In this document: positions 48,677-58,475 of the stretch, piece by piece | Position numbering within the stretch: position 1 is the stretch's first letter | Layout: each line of letters begins with the position of its first letter | From: Alteromonadales bacterium alter-6D02 | GTDB taxonomy: Bacteria > Pseudomonadota > Gammaproteobacteria > Enterobacterales > Psychrobiaceae | DNA: 64,000 bases | Assembly: GCA_002835545.1 (NCBI GenBank) | Contig: PIZK01000023.1 | Span: 110,801-174,800 of the forward strand | Direction: 5' to 3' | Program-made: the position numbers and the translations under genes | Notes under the pieces: model-generated | The model's database searches: none | What the model saw: only the letters and a program-made list of their open reading frames with translations | Told to the model about the DNA's origin: nothing

Positions 48677-50737
48677 TTAGATAGAATATTTAATGTTGAA
48701 TGAAACAAAGTCTTTATCTGACATTGTATTGATCGAACCTGTACCGCCCCAAAACGCGTTATAGCCTACTGACGCTGACCATCGGTTTTGGTAGTCGAAA
48801 TCTACAGATGCACCAATTGACTTGGCGCCTTCAGTAAATAAGAAGATTGGATCAGGTGTAATACCTTCAACATCATGAGAGAACACCACTTTAGCCGAGG
48901 CATTAACGCCCGAGAAAAGGTTGTTATGATCTGTTTTTGCGACTACACGGTAACCCCAGGCAAAATCCGTTGGGAACGGGTTAGTTTCTGGACCATTATG
49001 AACAACGTTAATAATCGCTTCCATCCCTTCCATGCCGCCAGAACGACCTGTATTAGGACCATTTAAGCGAAGAACATCTTGGTCAGGCATGTCGTGAATC
49101 CAGATACCACCGACTTCCGCGAAGACAGTTAGGTTATCAGCACCTAATGTCGGACCAAATAAGTGAGCTAAGTTAAACTGAGCTTGTGTCGTATCTAATA
49201 AAACAAAGCCGTTAGCTAAAATACCAGGTTCAACAGTAGAGCCCTCAGGATACGGGTAGGTCGCCCCTTTAACTTGCGAGATACCGTCAAGTTCAGGTTT
49301 CCAACCAGCGTTAGCCAATTGTTGCGGCATAGCAGCGAATAACAATTCAACATCATCAATTTGTAACGCTTCATCTTGGCGGTGAGAGACTTCACCAGCG
49401 AACGAAGTGTCACCTAACGTCGTATTCCAACTTAAGCCATAAAGTTTGATATCTTCTGGAAACACAATTTTAGCTTTAGTAAAGCTTTCTAATTGGTTCA
49501 TCACATCATGATCAATTGAACCGATGTTATTTTCTAACACTGCCAAATCACGCAGTAACGCTGGTGCAGTAAAGTCTGATGCTTGACCAGAAATTAACGG
49601 ACGGCGACTATGATAGTTCATGTGGTATATAGCCACTTCTGTATCATCAAAGAAGTAACTCAATTTTAAGCCGTATTGACCACCATCTTCAGGCTCAATA
49701 TCTTCGGTTCTTAGTGCAACCTTCGTTGGATACGCTAACATTGCATTTAACATTTGCTCTGTACTAAATGCACCAGATTTGTTCATTGCTGCCACTTTCT
49801 CTAATTCTGAAATTAGGAAGTCGCCATCAATATCAGGGTTACCATTAAAGCCTAATTGGATTGCGTTATATTGTCCGCCGTGACTAACAAAGTCGTTTGA
49901 CGCGAAATAAGTACCGCCAACAGGAACTACAGTACCCTGCCATTCGTATTGGTAGTATGCTTCTACCGCTAAGTTTTCAGTCAGACCCGCTGACACCCAA
50001 GCCATCCCTTGTGGTATAAATGCTTCTTTTAACTCGGCACCTGGAGAGCGTAATCTCCCTAGATCAACGGCGTTAGTCGTCGCAATACCGTGAGAGATCA
50101 ACGCGCTTTCACCCCAACTGATCACTTGCTGACCAACACGGAAAGAAACTGGCACTTCACCAAAGTCCCAATCAGCTGTAAAGTAAGCATCGAGTAAACG
50201 GATATCAGAACAGAATAAATCGCTCGCTTCTTTATCACGGCAAACGTCGATGCCACGAGCGTCATTTTCGCCGATAGCTAACTCATAGTTGTAATCTAAA
50301 TCACCGTCTAATGCGAAATCTTTAAAGTACATTCCGCGCACAAAAATACCATAGTTTTCATAACGCAAGTCTAATTCGTGTAACCCCTTAACTACTTGGC
50401 TAAACGCATCACCCTTTGACCAAGCCAGATTAGCTAAATCACCATTACTTGAATATGAGCCATTCATAGCGAACAACTCGTTTGATGTATATCTTGTATC
50501 AGTTAGTGCAGAATATCCGCGCCAATCTAGACCATTATTTGGATTATTGACTTTACCAACCTGATTATTGAAATCTCGTCCTTCTACACGCCATGATGAA
50601 CCGACTGAGAAAGTAGAGTTAAAGCTACCTTCAATGTCTCCCCAGTTAAAACCTATGGCGTGCGCATTTGGAATCATCGCAGCACTTAATGCTGTACCTA
50701 CACCGATGGCTAACACAGACTTTTTGAATGCGCTCAT
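48677..50737 (-). CDS. DUF1302 outer-membrane beta-barrel protein
   Basis: 686 residues from the ATG at 50737 (GGAGAG 8 nt upstream), with a signal peptide M-S-A-F-K-K-S ... A-H-A. The mature part starts with F-N-W-G-D-I-E-G-S-F-N-S-T-F-S-V-G-S-S-W-R, alternating aromatic strands, and ends with an aromatic/hydrophobic final strand (F-V-S-F-N-I-K-Y-S-I), as expected for an outer-membrane barrel. The DUF1302-DUF1329 pairing is common in hydrocarbon- and lipid-using marine bacteria, where a role in passage of hydrophobic compounds is suspected. It is the first gene of the operon. Confidence 0.85.
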   Translation of the reverse strand: MSAFKKSVLAIGVGTALSAAMIPNAHAIGFNWGDIEGSFNSTFSVGSSWRVEGRDFNNQVGKVNNPNNGLDWRGYSALTDTRYTSNELFAMNGSYSSNGDLANLAWSKGDAFSQVVKGLHELDLRYENYGIFVRGMYFKDFALDGDLDYNYELAIGENDARGIDVCRDKEASDLFCSDIRLLDAYFTADWDFGEVPVSFRVGQQVISWGESALISHGIATTNAVDLGRLRSPGAELKEAFIPQGMAWVSAGLTENLAVEAYYQYEWQGTVVPVGGTYFASNDFVSHGGQYNAIQLGFNGNPDIDGDFLISELEKVAAMNKSGAFSTEQMLNAMLAYPTKVALRTEDIEPEDGGQYGLKLSYFFDDTEVAIYHMNYHSRRPLISGQASDFTAPALLRDLAVLENNIGSIDHDVMNQLESFTKAKIVFPEDIKLYGLSWNTTLGDTSFAGEVSHRQDEALQIDDVELLFAAMPQQLANAGWKPELDGISQVKGATYPYPEGSTVEPGILANGFVLLDTTQAQFNLAHLFGPTLGADNLTVFAEVGGIWIHDMPDQDVLRLNGPNTGRSGGMEGMEAIINVVHNGPETNPFPTDFAWGYRVVAKTDHNNLFSGVNASAKVVFSHDVEGITPDPIFLFTEGAKSIGASVDFDYQNRWSASVGYNAFWGGTGSINTMSDKDFVSFNIKYSI

Positions 50738-51061
50738 GTAGTTTCTCTCCACTTCCCATTTTAAGGATTATTGTTATTGTTTGTTTCCTATTTTGCTAAA
50801 TAAGCAAAATAGCCAGTGTTTTTTATTTTTTACAGCAATTAACTCTATGCTGCAACTGATGTTTTGAGCAAAAAATTGATTCCTTTTACAAAAATAGAGT
50901 AAAAAATCTAACTTTTGATTTAATCCATATTCGCCTAAAGTATAGCCTTGTAACCAAATCATTATAAGTAACTGAAATAGTGTAGCTATATTTTATCAAA
51001 ACACATAAATTTTGCGTACATTACCTTCAAATAAATAGAACCACCGTTTGGAGTAATTACT
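50738..51061. promoter_or_regulatory. Leader/promoter region of the DUF1302 operon (324 bp)
   Basis: AT-rich region without a gene. It contains an 8-bp inverted repeat, ATTTTGCT (50790-50797)/AGCAAAAT (50803-50810), 53 bp before the DUF1302 ATG, and a 12-bp palindrome GAGTAATTACTC (51051-51062) at the DUF2835 stop codon. Either could be an operator. No regulator gene is adjacent. Confidence 0.4.
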
Positions 51062-51286
51062 CTAATTAATTCTATTTAAACTAATAAATTTACCTTGTCC
51101 GCTAGTCACTAACTCAAAATTTCCGTAAATTCCATCTCGAGTTAAAAAGGGTTTAAAATGCTCTGCGGGCAATTCTATCTTCAAGCCTTGACGATCCGTA
51201 ACTTGAACTTTGTTAACGGCCCCTTGGTAAACAGGTAAAAAGCGATCGTAACTGAGCGCCATATTAAAATAGTATTTCTTCATCAT
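51062..51286 (-). CDS. DUF2835 small protein
   Basis: 74 residues (or 73 from the second ATG), soluble and beta-rich: K-K-Y-Y-F-N-M-A-L-S-Y-D-R-F-L-P-V-Y-Q-G and L-P-A-E-H-F-K-P-F-L-T-R-D-G-I-Y-G are the DUF2835 pattern. Function unknown. It lies 62 bp downstream of pepN on the same strand, an association frequent in Alteromonadales, and is probably co-transcribed. Confidence 0.82.
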   Translation of the reverse strand: MMKKYYFNMALSYDRFLPVYQGAVNKVQVTDRQGLKIELPAEHFKPFLTRDGIYGNFELVTSGQGKFISLNRIN

Positions 51287-51348
51287 AAATGTTCAATAAT
51301 GATTACACAAACAACCGGAGATTCTATTGAGCCCCCGGCTAATATCCT

Positions 51349-53958
51349 TTATTTCCCTAGGCTCAGGGAAACTTTTTCAACTAAATCTTTCGATAAGTTA
51401 GGTAATGCAGCAAGACGTTCAAGCTGCTCTCTCATTAATGCACTGCGTTGACCTGAGATTTTTTCCCAAGGCAATAACGGAGTGATTAAGCGAGCGGCTA
51501 TTTGTGGATTGATCTCATTCAGACGAATCAACTGTTCTGTTAAAAACTGATAACCACTACCATCAACAGAATGAAAACGACTTGGATTATTCACCGCAAA
51601 AGCACCAATCAAACTGCGGACACGATTTGGGTTTTGCCAACTAAAGCTTGGGTGTTCAAATGCTTCAACTATCAGATCAGTAACCTGCTCACTTGGGTTT
51701 GATCCAACGGTAGCAAACCATTTATCCATGACTAAGCCATTTGTTTTCCAGCGCTGTTCAAATGCAGCTGATAGGTCCTTTAAACAAAGCTGGTTGTTTA
51801 CATTAGCTATTTGCAGAGCACTGATTGAATCGGTCATGTTGGTGGCTTGTTCAAATTGAGTTGCAATCAGCGTATTAATATCGTCACTAGCAATCGTACC
51901 TAACAAACCAAGCAGAGAATTCTTAAGTGCTCTAAGAGCGACTTTGTCTGCGGATTGCGATGCCTCTTCAATTGCTAAAATAGCCTCTAGATAGCGTTGT
52001 TTAAGTTCTACTTTAAGCGTTGTAGCTAAGGTCTGTTTAACAAAGTTTCTTGCTGTGATAATAGCATCGACATCAACAGAGTCTACCAGTTCAAATAATT
52101 CCATTACGGCTGGTAACTCAATCATCAAACCGATAAGCGCAGGGTCTGTTGCTTGATCACAAACCACGGTTCGCACACTCTCAATCAATGTAGAACTTAA
52201 GCTCATTGATTCTTTAGCGACACTACTGTTATTAAGGATTGCTTGAGTGAATAACTTTTGAGCACTATCCCAACGTGAATAAGCATTAGCACTATGTGCT
52301 AAAATTGTTGCAAGTTGTTCTTCACTATAATCAAAGCCTAATTTAACCGGTGCAGAAAAATCACCTAGCAGGCACGGAATCACTGACTGATTAATATTAT
52401 CAAAGGCAAATTTTTGTTTGACTTGGGTTAACTCTAGTAACGACTCTTGTTCACCGTTGTCGAGTGTTACCACTTCACCTGCCTCGGTGAGCAACTCTAA
52501 TTTAACCGGAATATGGAATGGTTGTTTTTGTTGCTCTTCCCCACTAACAGGGCAAGATTGCTCAAGTGTGAGAGTCAGTTTTTTACTGTCTTGATCGTAG
52601 TCCTGAGTAACATCAACTGTCGGTGTTCCTGCTTGGCTATACCACAACCTAAATTGGCTAAGGTCTATATTCCCCCCCTGCTCCATCGCATCGACAAAAT
52701 CATCACAAGTAACAGCCATACCATCAAAACGTTCGATGTAATTCGCCATCCCTTGTTGGAAGCGCTCCTCACCTAGTAACGTATGAATCATTCGAATAAC
52801 TTCGGCACCTTTATTATAGACAGTCACGGTGTAGAAGTTATTCATTTCCATAACAGCTTCCGGTCGAATCGGGTGTGACATAGGACCCGCATCTTCGCTA
52901 AATTGATGAGAACGAATAATTTTGACGGCATCGATTCGATTAACTGCACGTGAACCAACATCAGAGCTAAACTCCTGATCGCGAAAAACAGTTAACCCCT
53001 CTTTCAGGCTAAGCTGGAACCAGTCACGACAGGTAATACGATTACCCGTCCAGTTATGAAAATATTCATGACCAATCACGGATTCAATGCCATGATAATC
53101 GACATCAGTAGCGCTATCGTTATCAGCTAACACATACTTACTGTTAAAAACATTGAGTCCTTTATTTTCCATTGCGCCCATATTGAAGAAATCGACGGCG
53201 ACAACCATATAAATATCAAGATCGTATTCCAAATTAAAACGTTCTTCATCCCACTTCATCGCACGTTGCAAAGACTCAAGTGCATGTTGGGCTTTCGCTT
53301 TATTGCCTTTATCAACAAAGAACTCTAGTTGTACTGTCCGTCCAGAGCGAGTTACGTACTGACCTTCTAATAAGTCAAAGTCGCCTGCAACAAGTGCAAA
53401 TAAGTAAGCAGGTTTTTTATGTGGGTCATGCCAGGTAGCAAAGTGCTTGCCGTTGGCTAACTCTCCACTGTCCACTTTATTACCGTTAGACAATAAGTAC
53501 GGGTACTTCTCTTTATCAGCAATCACTTTGGTTGTGAACACCGCCATAACGTCAGGACGATCGAGATAATAAGTAATTCGTCTAAAACCTTGGGCTTCAC
53601 ACTGGGTACAAAATGCGTCGCCAGACACATATAACCCTTCAAGATTTGTGTTTTCTGTAGGGTTAAGTTCAGTGACCACTGTTAGTTCAAAGCGTTCCGG
53701 TAAGTCATCAATAATTAACTGGTTGTCAGTACACTGATATTGGTTTGCCGTAAGTGCTTGTTGGTTGACTGCAACAGAGACTAGTTGAATGTTTTCTCCA
53801 TCCAATACTAGCGGTTGGCCTTGCACTAATTGTTTAACTTGGGAGGTTGCAATAACCTGAGTTAACGTTTCATCTAAATTGAATTCTAGATTAAGTGTGG
53901 TAATGGTGTAATTTGGCGCTTGATAGTCTTTAAGGTATTGGGTTGTATTGTTGCTCAT
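51349..53958 (-). CDS. pepN: Aminopeptidase N (M1)
   Basis: An 869-residue cytosolic zinc aminopeptidase. G-A-M-E-N is at 261-265, H-E-Y-F-H at 297-301 and the third zinc ligand Glu320 in K-E-G-L, the same numbering as E. coli PepN (870 residues). It broadly removes N-terminal residues from peptides in late protein turnover. It ends with the Ig-like and helical C-terminal domains in full. Followed by DUF2835. Confidence 0.97.
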   Translation of the reverse strand: MSNNTTQYLKDYQAPNYTITTLNLEFNLDETLTQVIATSQVKQLVQGQPLVLDGENIQLVSVAVNQQALTANQYQCTDNQLIIDDLPERFELTVVTELNPTENTNLEGLYVSGDAFCTQCEAQGFRRITYYLDRPDVMAVFTTKVIADKEKYPYLLSNGNKVDSGELANGKHFATWHDPHKKPAYLFALVAGDFDLLEGQYVTRSGRTVQLEFFVDKGNKAKAQHALESLQRAMKWDEERFNLEYDLDIYMVVAVDFFNMGAMENKGLNVFNSKYVLADNDSATDVDYHGIESVIGHEYFHNWTGNRITCRDWFQLSLKEGLTVFRDQEFSSDVGSRAVNRIDAVKIIRSHQFSEDAGPMSHPIRPEAVMEMNNFYTVTVYNKGAEVIRMIHTLLGEERFQQGMANYIERFDGMAVTCDDFVDAMEQGGNIDLSQFRLWYSQAGTPTVDVTQDYDQDSKKLTLTLEQSCPVSGEEQQKQPFHIPVKLELLTEAGEVVTLDNGEQESLLELTQVKQKFAFDNINQSVIPCLLGDFSAPVKLGFDYSEEQLATILAHSANAYSRWDSAQKLFTQAILNNSSVAKESMSLSSTLIESVRTVVCDQATDPALIGLMIELPAVMELFELVDSVDVDAIITARNFVKQTLATTLKVELKQRYLEAILAIEEASQSADKVALRALKNSLLGLLGTIASDDINTLIATQFEQATNMTDSISALQIANVNNQLCLKDLSAAFEQRWKTNGLVMDKWFATVGSNPSEQVTDLIVEAFEHPSFSWQNPNRVRSLIGAFAVNNPSRFHSVDGSGYQFLTEQLIRLNEINPQIAARLITPLLPWEKISGQRSALMREQLERLAALPNLSKDLVEKVSLSLGK

Positions 53959-54060
53959 GAAAATCCTTACAAGAAAGCAAGTATCTGTTGACGAAGTGCC
54001 ATTTGGATAACAATTGCTCTAAATGATGAGTATGACGGTATAAATTAAAGATACAAAAAA

Positions 54061-54079
54061 AGCCTGATAAAATCAGGCT
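54061..54079 (-). terminator. Intrinsic terminator of nhaC
   Basis: AGCCTGAT (54061-54068) and ATCAGGCT (54072-54079) form an 8-bp stem with A residues before it and T residues after it on both strands, so it can work in both directions. It lies 20 bp after the nhaC stop. Confidence 0.9.
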
Positions 54080-54098
54080 TTTTTTTCATAACATCGAC

Positions 54099-55547
54099 TT
54101 ATACGGCTCTAGTTGCTAATTTTTTAATCTTGAAGCCGATAATGGCAAAGATAATTCCGAAGATTGGGCTTGCCCAGTTAAACACACAAAACAATGCATA
54201 CTCTAACGGACTTACTAGTAACACCGACTGCATATAAGCACCACAGGTATTCCAAGGTACTAAAACAGAAGTCACAGTGCCACCATCTTCAAGTGCACGA
54301 GATAAGTTTTCTGGCGCCAATTTACGTTTCTCATACTCATCTTTAAACATACGACCAGGCATCACAATTGAAATGTACTGATCGGCAGTTAGTACGTTAC
54401 TACCAAAGGCGGTCACTATTGTTGTAATAATTAAAGACGAAGTTGAACGCGCAAAGCCCACTAACAATTCGACAACTTTACTTAATAAGCCAACCTTTTC
54501 CATTACGGCACCGAAAGTCATCGCTGTTACAATCAACCAAATCGTTGTCAGCATCGATGACATACCACCACCAGATAATAAGTCATTAAGATCAGCATCA
54601 CCCGTATCAACAGAAATACCATCAAATAATGCAGTCCAAACAACGGTGACATTTGCGCCAAAGGTGTTTAAATCTGTTGCAGCTAAACTAACAATCAACT
54701 CTTGCTGAAAAAGAACAGCCCATAAACCACCTACTAATGCCCCGATGAATACAGCTGGAAATGCTGCAACTTTTTTTACTGCTAGTGTCAGCGTTACCAC
54801 TAATGGGATCAGTAAATACCAACCTAAATGAAACTTATCACTTAACCCTTGGCTTAATTGACTAATGCGATCAGCTTCTACATTTGAGCCTTCCGAGAAG
54901 CCCAACACTGCGAAGACTATTAACGCGAAAATAAAGCTTGGAAACGATGTCCACGCCATATGTTTAATATGCGTAAACAAATCAGTACCGGCGACAGCAG
55001 GTGCTAGGTTTGTCGTATCTGATAATGGCGACATTTTATCACCGAAGTATGCACCACTAATGATTGCACCAGCGGTAATGGGTAATGAAACCCCCAAACC
55101 AGTCGCCACCCCCATCAACGCCACACCGATAGTTGCAGCTACAGTCCAACTACTACCTATACTAATCGCGACAATAGCACAAATCAGACAGCTAGCTGCG
55201 TAGAAAAAACTCGGTGAGAGGATTTGCAGTCCAAAATAGATCATGGTTGGCACAGTCCCCGACAGTAACCAAGTACCGATCAGTGAGCCAACCGCCAGTA
55301 GAATAAGCACTGCTGTTAGGGAAAGGCTAATTCCTTTGATTATTCCTTGCTCAATATCATTCCAGCAAAAGCCATTCTTGATACCAATAATGGCGGCTAA
55401 ACCAGCACTCAAAAGAAGTGCTATTTGGTTAGCCCCTGATGACGATGAATCGCCAAAATAAAATACGGCAGAGCCGAGTAAGCCGATTAAAAAAATTACT
55501 GGAGCAAGAGCATCCAGTAACGAGGGTTGTTTATGCTGTTGTGTCAT
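54099..55547 (-). CDS. nhaC: NhaC-type Na+/H+ antiporter
   Basis: 482 residues with about 12 TM helices. Family markers are G-A-Y-F-G-D-K-M-S-P-L-S-D-T-T-N-L-A-P, carrying the acidic residues for ion binding, and P-W-N-T-C-G-A-Y near the C-terminus. It exchanges external protons for internal Na+. With the Mrp-like complex it makes a second Na+-extrusion route in the window. Monocistronic, with its own terminator. Confidence 0.92.
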   Translation of the reverse strand: MTQQHKQPSLLDALAPVIFLIGLLGSAVFYFGDSSSSGANQIALLLSAGLAAIIGIKNGFCWNDIEQGIIKGISLSLTAVLILLAVGSLIGTWLLSGTVPTMIYFGLQILSPSFFYAASCLICAIVAISIGSSWTVAATIGVALMGVATGLGVSLPITAGAIISGAYFGDKMSPLSDTTNLAPAVAGTDLFTHIKHMAWTSFPSFIFALIVFAVLGFSEGSNVEADRISQLSQGLSDKFHLGWYLLIPLVVTLTLAVKKVAAFPAVFIGALVGGLWAVLFQQELIVSLAATDLNTFGANVTVVWTALFDGISVDTGDADLNDLLSGGGMSSMLTTIWLIVTAMTFGAVMEKVGLLSKVVELLVGFARSTSSLIITTIVTAFGSNVLTADQYISIVMPGRMFKDEYEKRKLAPENLSRALEDGGTVTSVLVPWNTCGAYMQSVLLVSPLEYALFCVFNWASPIFGIIFAIIGFKIKKLATRAV

Positions 55548-55718
55548 AAAAAATCCGATTTGTTATTATTATATTGTTGGTGGTTAGGCCAAGTGGCAAA
55601 TCAGTGCTACTGATTGACGTAATTGACACTATTCTTTTATACATTGATACTACCATTTGAATCAATTAGATAGAATCATTTATCTAACGACCACTAATGG
55701 AGTATTGTAATAAAGAAA

Positions 55719-55734
55719 GCCGCATAAATGCGGC
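55719..55734 (-). terminator. Terminator of prc
   Basis: GCCGCAT (55719-55725) pairs with ATGCGGC (55728-55734). On the minus strand TTTCTTTATT follows. It lies about 30 bp after the prc stop. Confidence 0.75.
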
Positions 55735-55762
55735 CAATTATAAACGATAGGAGAGATTATCG

Positions 55763-57793
55763 TTAATTTTTTACTAATCGATCTTGGTCGATATAGTTAA
55801 ATGTGACATAAGATGCTTCATCAAGATATGGGTCTAAATCAAGCCCTTTCTTGGGTAGGTCATCTAATGATTTAACCTGCTCTAATCCTTGCGCTTTGCG
55901 ACGCAAGTTTGCGCGAAGTAAAGCTGTTTGTTCTTTCTTATCGCGCTCAGCAATTCGCACACTTTCAACAAGGCTTATCGATTTCTTATCTTTTTCAGCG
56001 TGGTACTTTTCAATATCAGTTGCCATAAATTGAAACTCTTGCTCAGCAGCGATACGTTGCAAGTGTTTTTGCTTCAGCGGCTCAAACATCTGTTTAGAAA
56101 TATCACTTAATGGCTGATATTTAGCTTTTGCTACACTGTCCCATGGCAAAGTATTATCTGCCACTACTTCACCAAATTCATCGGCCACAATAGGTGTAGG
56201 GAATGAAATATCAGGAATAACCCCTTTATTTTGTGTACTGCCACCGTTGATTCGATAGAATTTCTGTATAGTGTATTGAATGAAACCAATCGGCTTTTCA
56301 TAAAAATCGAAGATTTTACTCAACGAGCGATGTTGTTGTACTGTCCCTTTACCGAAGGTTTGTTCCCCTAAAACAATCGCACGGCCATAATCTTGTAAGG
56401 CAGCAGCGAAAATTTCTGAAGCTGAAGCACTATAACGATTAACAAGGACCGATACTGGACCATCATAAAAGGTTGTAGTGTCTGGGTCATATTTTACATC
56501 AACACGGCTATTGCCACTTTTAATTTGAACAATTGGGCCTTCATCAATGAATAACCCACTTAAAGCAGCGGCTTCAGTTAGTGCACCACCACCGTTGTTT
56601 CTTAAGTCAACGACAATGCCTTCGACTTGTTGTTCTTTTAATTCAGTGATCAATTTTTTAACATCTTGAGTTAAATTAACGTAGAAACTAGGAATTGATA
56701 TGACCCCTAATTTACGCCCTTTAAACTCTGGTAATTGAGACTCAAACACTTCAGATTTAGCTTGACGATCTTCGAGTTTGATTTTATCACGAACAATAGA
56801 TACAACTTGGGGTTTACTTGCGCCACCGGCGGTACCTGAAATTATTTCTAATTTAACTGTCGAACCTTTTGGCCCTTTAATTAAATCAACAACATCATCT
56901 AATCGCCAGCCAATCACATCGACAATTTCGCCATTACCCTGGCCCACTCCGATAATTTTATCATCAGGAGAAAGCTGTTCACTTTTATCCGCAGGACCAC
57001 CTGCCACTAGATTTGTAATGGTTGTGTAATCATCACGAGATTGCAGCATTGCACCAATGCCTTCAAGAGACAAACTCATCTCAACCTGAAAACGTTCAGC
57101 ATTTCTTGGTGATAAGTAACTTGTATGCGGGTCGATAGCGCGAGCGAACGAATTCATGAAGACTTGATAAACATCTTCACTTTGTGTCTGAGTAATTCGC
57201 TTTAATGCATTATTGTATCGTTTAGCCAATACTTTACTAATTTCTGGCCATTCTTTACCAGCCAGCTTGAGGTTTAACGCATCATACTTAACACGTTGAC
57301 GCCATAGCTCTTGCAACTCAGCTTTAGTTAGCACCCATTGCGCATCTTCTCGGTCATATTGATACTCATCGTCAATGGTAAAGTCCATTGGCTTATCAAG
57401 TAACGATAAAGCATATGTAAAACGTTCAAAACTACGTTGTAGTTGTAGTTGGAAGATTTCGTAAACTGGGGCAACTTGCCCAGTCTTTAACATGTCATCG
57501 TATTGCTTATCGTATTGAGCAAAAGACTCGATGTCACCTTTGGTGAATAAGCTCTTGTTAAAATCAAGACTCTCAAAGTAGCGTTTAGCAATCTTAGATG
57601 AGAACTGATCATTAAGATCAATTGACTTAAAATGGGTGCGTGTAAATAAGCCAGTCATCCGAGTCGTGGATACTTTATGTTGTGGCTCTGGATGTAGCTG
57701 AGGTATTTTATCTACTGTCAATTTTGCATCGAGTGCAAAAGCACTTGCTGACAAGCAAAAAGGTAAAATACCCAACGTTATACGATTCAACAT
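55763..57793 (-). CDS. prc: Tail-specific C-terminal processing protease Prc (S41)
   Basis: A 676-residue periplasmic protease with a signal peptide (about 1-20, A-S-A-F-A). The N-terminal helical domain is followed by a PDZ domain (S-L-E-G-I-G-A-M-L) and the protease core with the Ser457 (S-A-S-A-S)/Lys482 (T-F-G-K-G-T-V-Q) dyad, at the same 25-residue spacing as E. coli Prc (Ser430/Lys455). The C-terminal DUF3340 region is present. It trims penicillin-binding protein 3 and degrades SsrA-tagged or misfolded envelope proteins. It follows proQ, as in E. coli. Confidence 0.96.
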   Translation of the reverse strand: MLNRITLGILPFCLSASAFALDAKLTVDKIPQLHPEPQHKVSTTRMTGLFTRTHFKSIDLNDQFSSKIAKRYFESLDFNKSLFTKGDIESFAQYDKQYDDMLKTGQVAPVYEIFQLQLQRSFERFTYALSLLDKPMDFTIDDEYQYDREDAQWVLTKAELQELWRQRVKYDALNLKLAGKEWPEISKVLAKRYNNALKRITQTQSEDVYQVFMNSFARAIDPHTSYLSPRNAERFQVEMSLSLEGIGAMLQSRDDYTTITNLVAGGPADKSEQLSPDDKIIGVGQGNGEIVDVIGWRLDDVVDLIKGPKGSTVKLEIISGTAGGASKPQVVSIVRDKIKLEDRQAKSEVFESQLPEFKGRKLGVISIPSFYVNLTQDVKKLITELKEQQVEGIVVDLRNNGGGALTEAAALSGLFIDEGPIVQIKSGNSRVDVKYDPDTTTFYDGPVSVLVNRYSASASEIFAAALQDYGRAIVLGEQTFGKGTVQQHRSLSKIFDFYEKPIGFIQYTIQKFYRINGGSTQNKGVIPDISFPTPIVADEFGEVVADNTLPWDSVAKAKYQPLSDISKQMFEPLKQKHLQRIAAEQEFQFMATDIEKYHAEKDKKSISLVESVRIAERDKKEQTALLRANLRRKAQGLEQVKSLDDLPKKGLDLDPYLDEASYVTFNYIDQDRLVKN

Positions 57794-57831
57794 AAAAGTC
57801 TCCTATGACTCGTTTTTTATTAAGCTAGCTA

Positions 57832-57852
57832 AGCCAAGGTTATGCCTTGGCT
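57832..57852 (-). repeat. Hairpin at the proQ stop codon
   Basis: AGCCAAGG (57832-57839) pairs with CCTTGGCT (57845-57852); the proQ stop (57840-57842) lies in the loop. No T-run follows directly, so it may stabilise or process the proQ 3' end between proQ and prc rather than terminate. Confidence 0.55.
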
Positions 57853-58475
57853 AAAATCTGGTCTAGCTTGACTTTTACAACCATACCCGAAGTAAGCTGT
57901 ACTTTTACATCAGACTTCGCAATATCAACGATAGTTCCGTTCATCGGTGTTTTTGCAACAGTAACTAACACTTTTTGGTCAATTTTTAACGCTGACACAT
58001 CTTCAACTTTAACACCAGTTTCCACTTTTGTCGCTTTAGCAGGCTTGCTAGAACGCGCTTTTGTAGCAACTTTAGCACGTGCAGGCTTAGCTTTACGTGG
58101 TTTATCAGTCGACTCCGCCGGCTTTTTAGCGGCTTCACGCTGCTTCGCTTTAGCTTGGCTTTCAGCCAATGTTTGCTGGGCGTGCTCAATATGCTCTTGT
58201 GTTAATTCATCACCTAGGTTGCCATCTAAGTCAACACGCTTAGCGCCTGCCTTAATGCAACGTAAGTAACGCCAGCTAGTGGTATAGTGACGAATCGCAC
58301 CACGTAGTTGGGTTTTACTCACTCGCTCATCTTCAGCAAGGCGTTCACTTAATTCTTGGAATAAGCCAATTTTAAGTGGTTTCGCTTCGCCTTTAAGGCT
58401 GAAACATTGTGGGAACTGCTCGGCTAATAAAGCGATGATCGCTTTGTTATCAGTAAGTTTAGCTGTACTATTCAT
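57840..58475 (-). CDS. proQ: RNA chaperone ProQ
   Basis: 211 residues: an N-terminal FinO/ProQ RNA-binding domain (about 8-120, with L-R-G-A-I-R-H-Y-T-T-S-W-R-Y-L), a Lys/Ala-rich basic linker (about 112-158) and a C-terminal Tudor/KOW-like domain (about 165-211). ProQ binds structured sRNAs and mRNA 3' ends. In E. coli it affects prc and osmoregulation. The ATG follows the TAA of the upstream small gene without any gap, so the two are translated together. Confidence 0.95.
   Translation of the reverse strand: MNSTAKLTDNKAIIALLAEQFPQCFSLKGEAKPLKIGLFQELSERLAEDERVSKTQLRGAIRHYTTSWRYLRCIKAGAKRVDLDGNLGDELTQEHIEHAQQTLAESQAKAKQREAAKKPAESTDKPRKAKPARAKVATKARSSKPAKATKVETGVKVEDVSALKIDQKVLVTVAKTPMNGTIVDIAKSDVKVQLTSGMVVKVKLDQILAKA

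Noticed and set aside
57847..58269. 140-codon plus-strand frame inside proQ
   Set aside because: Antisense shadow caused by the Lys/Ala-rich linker codons of proQ.
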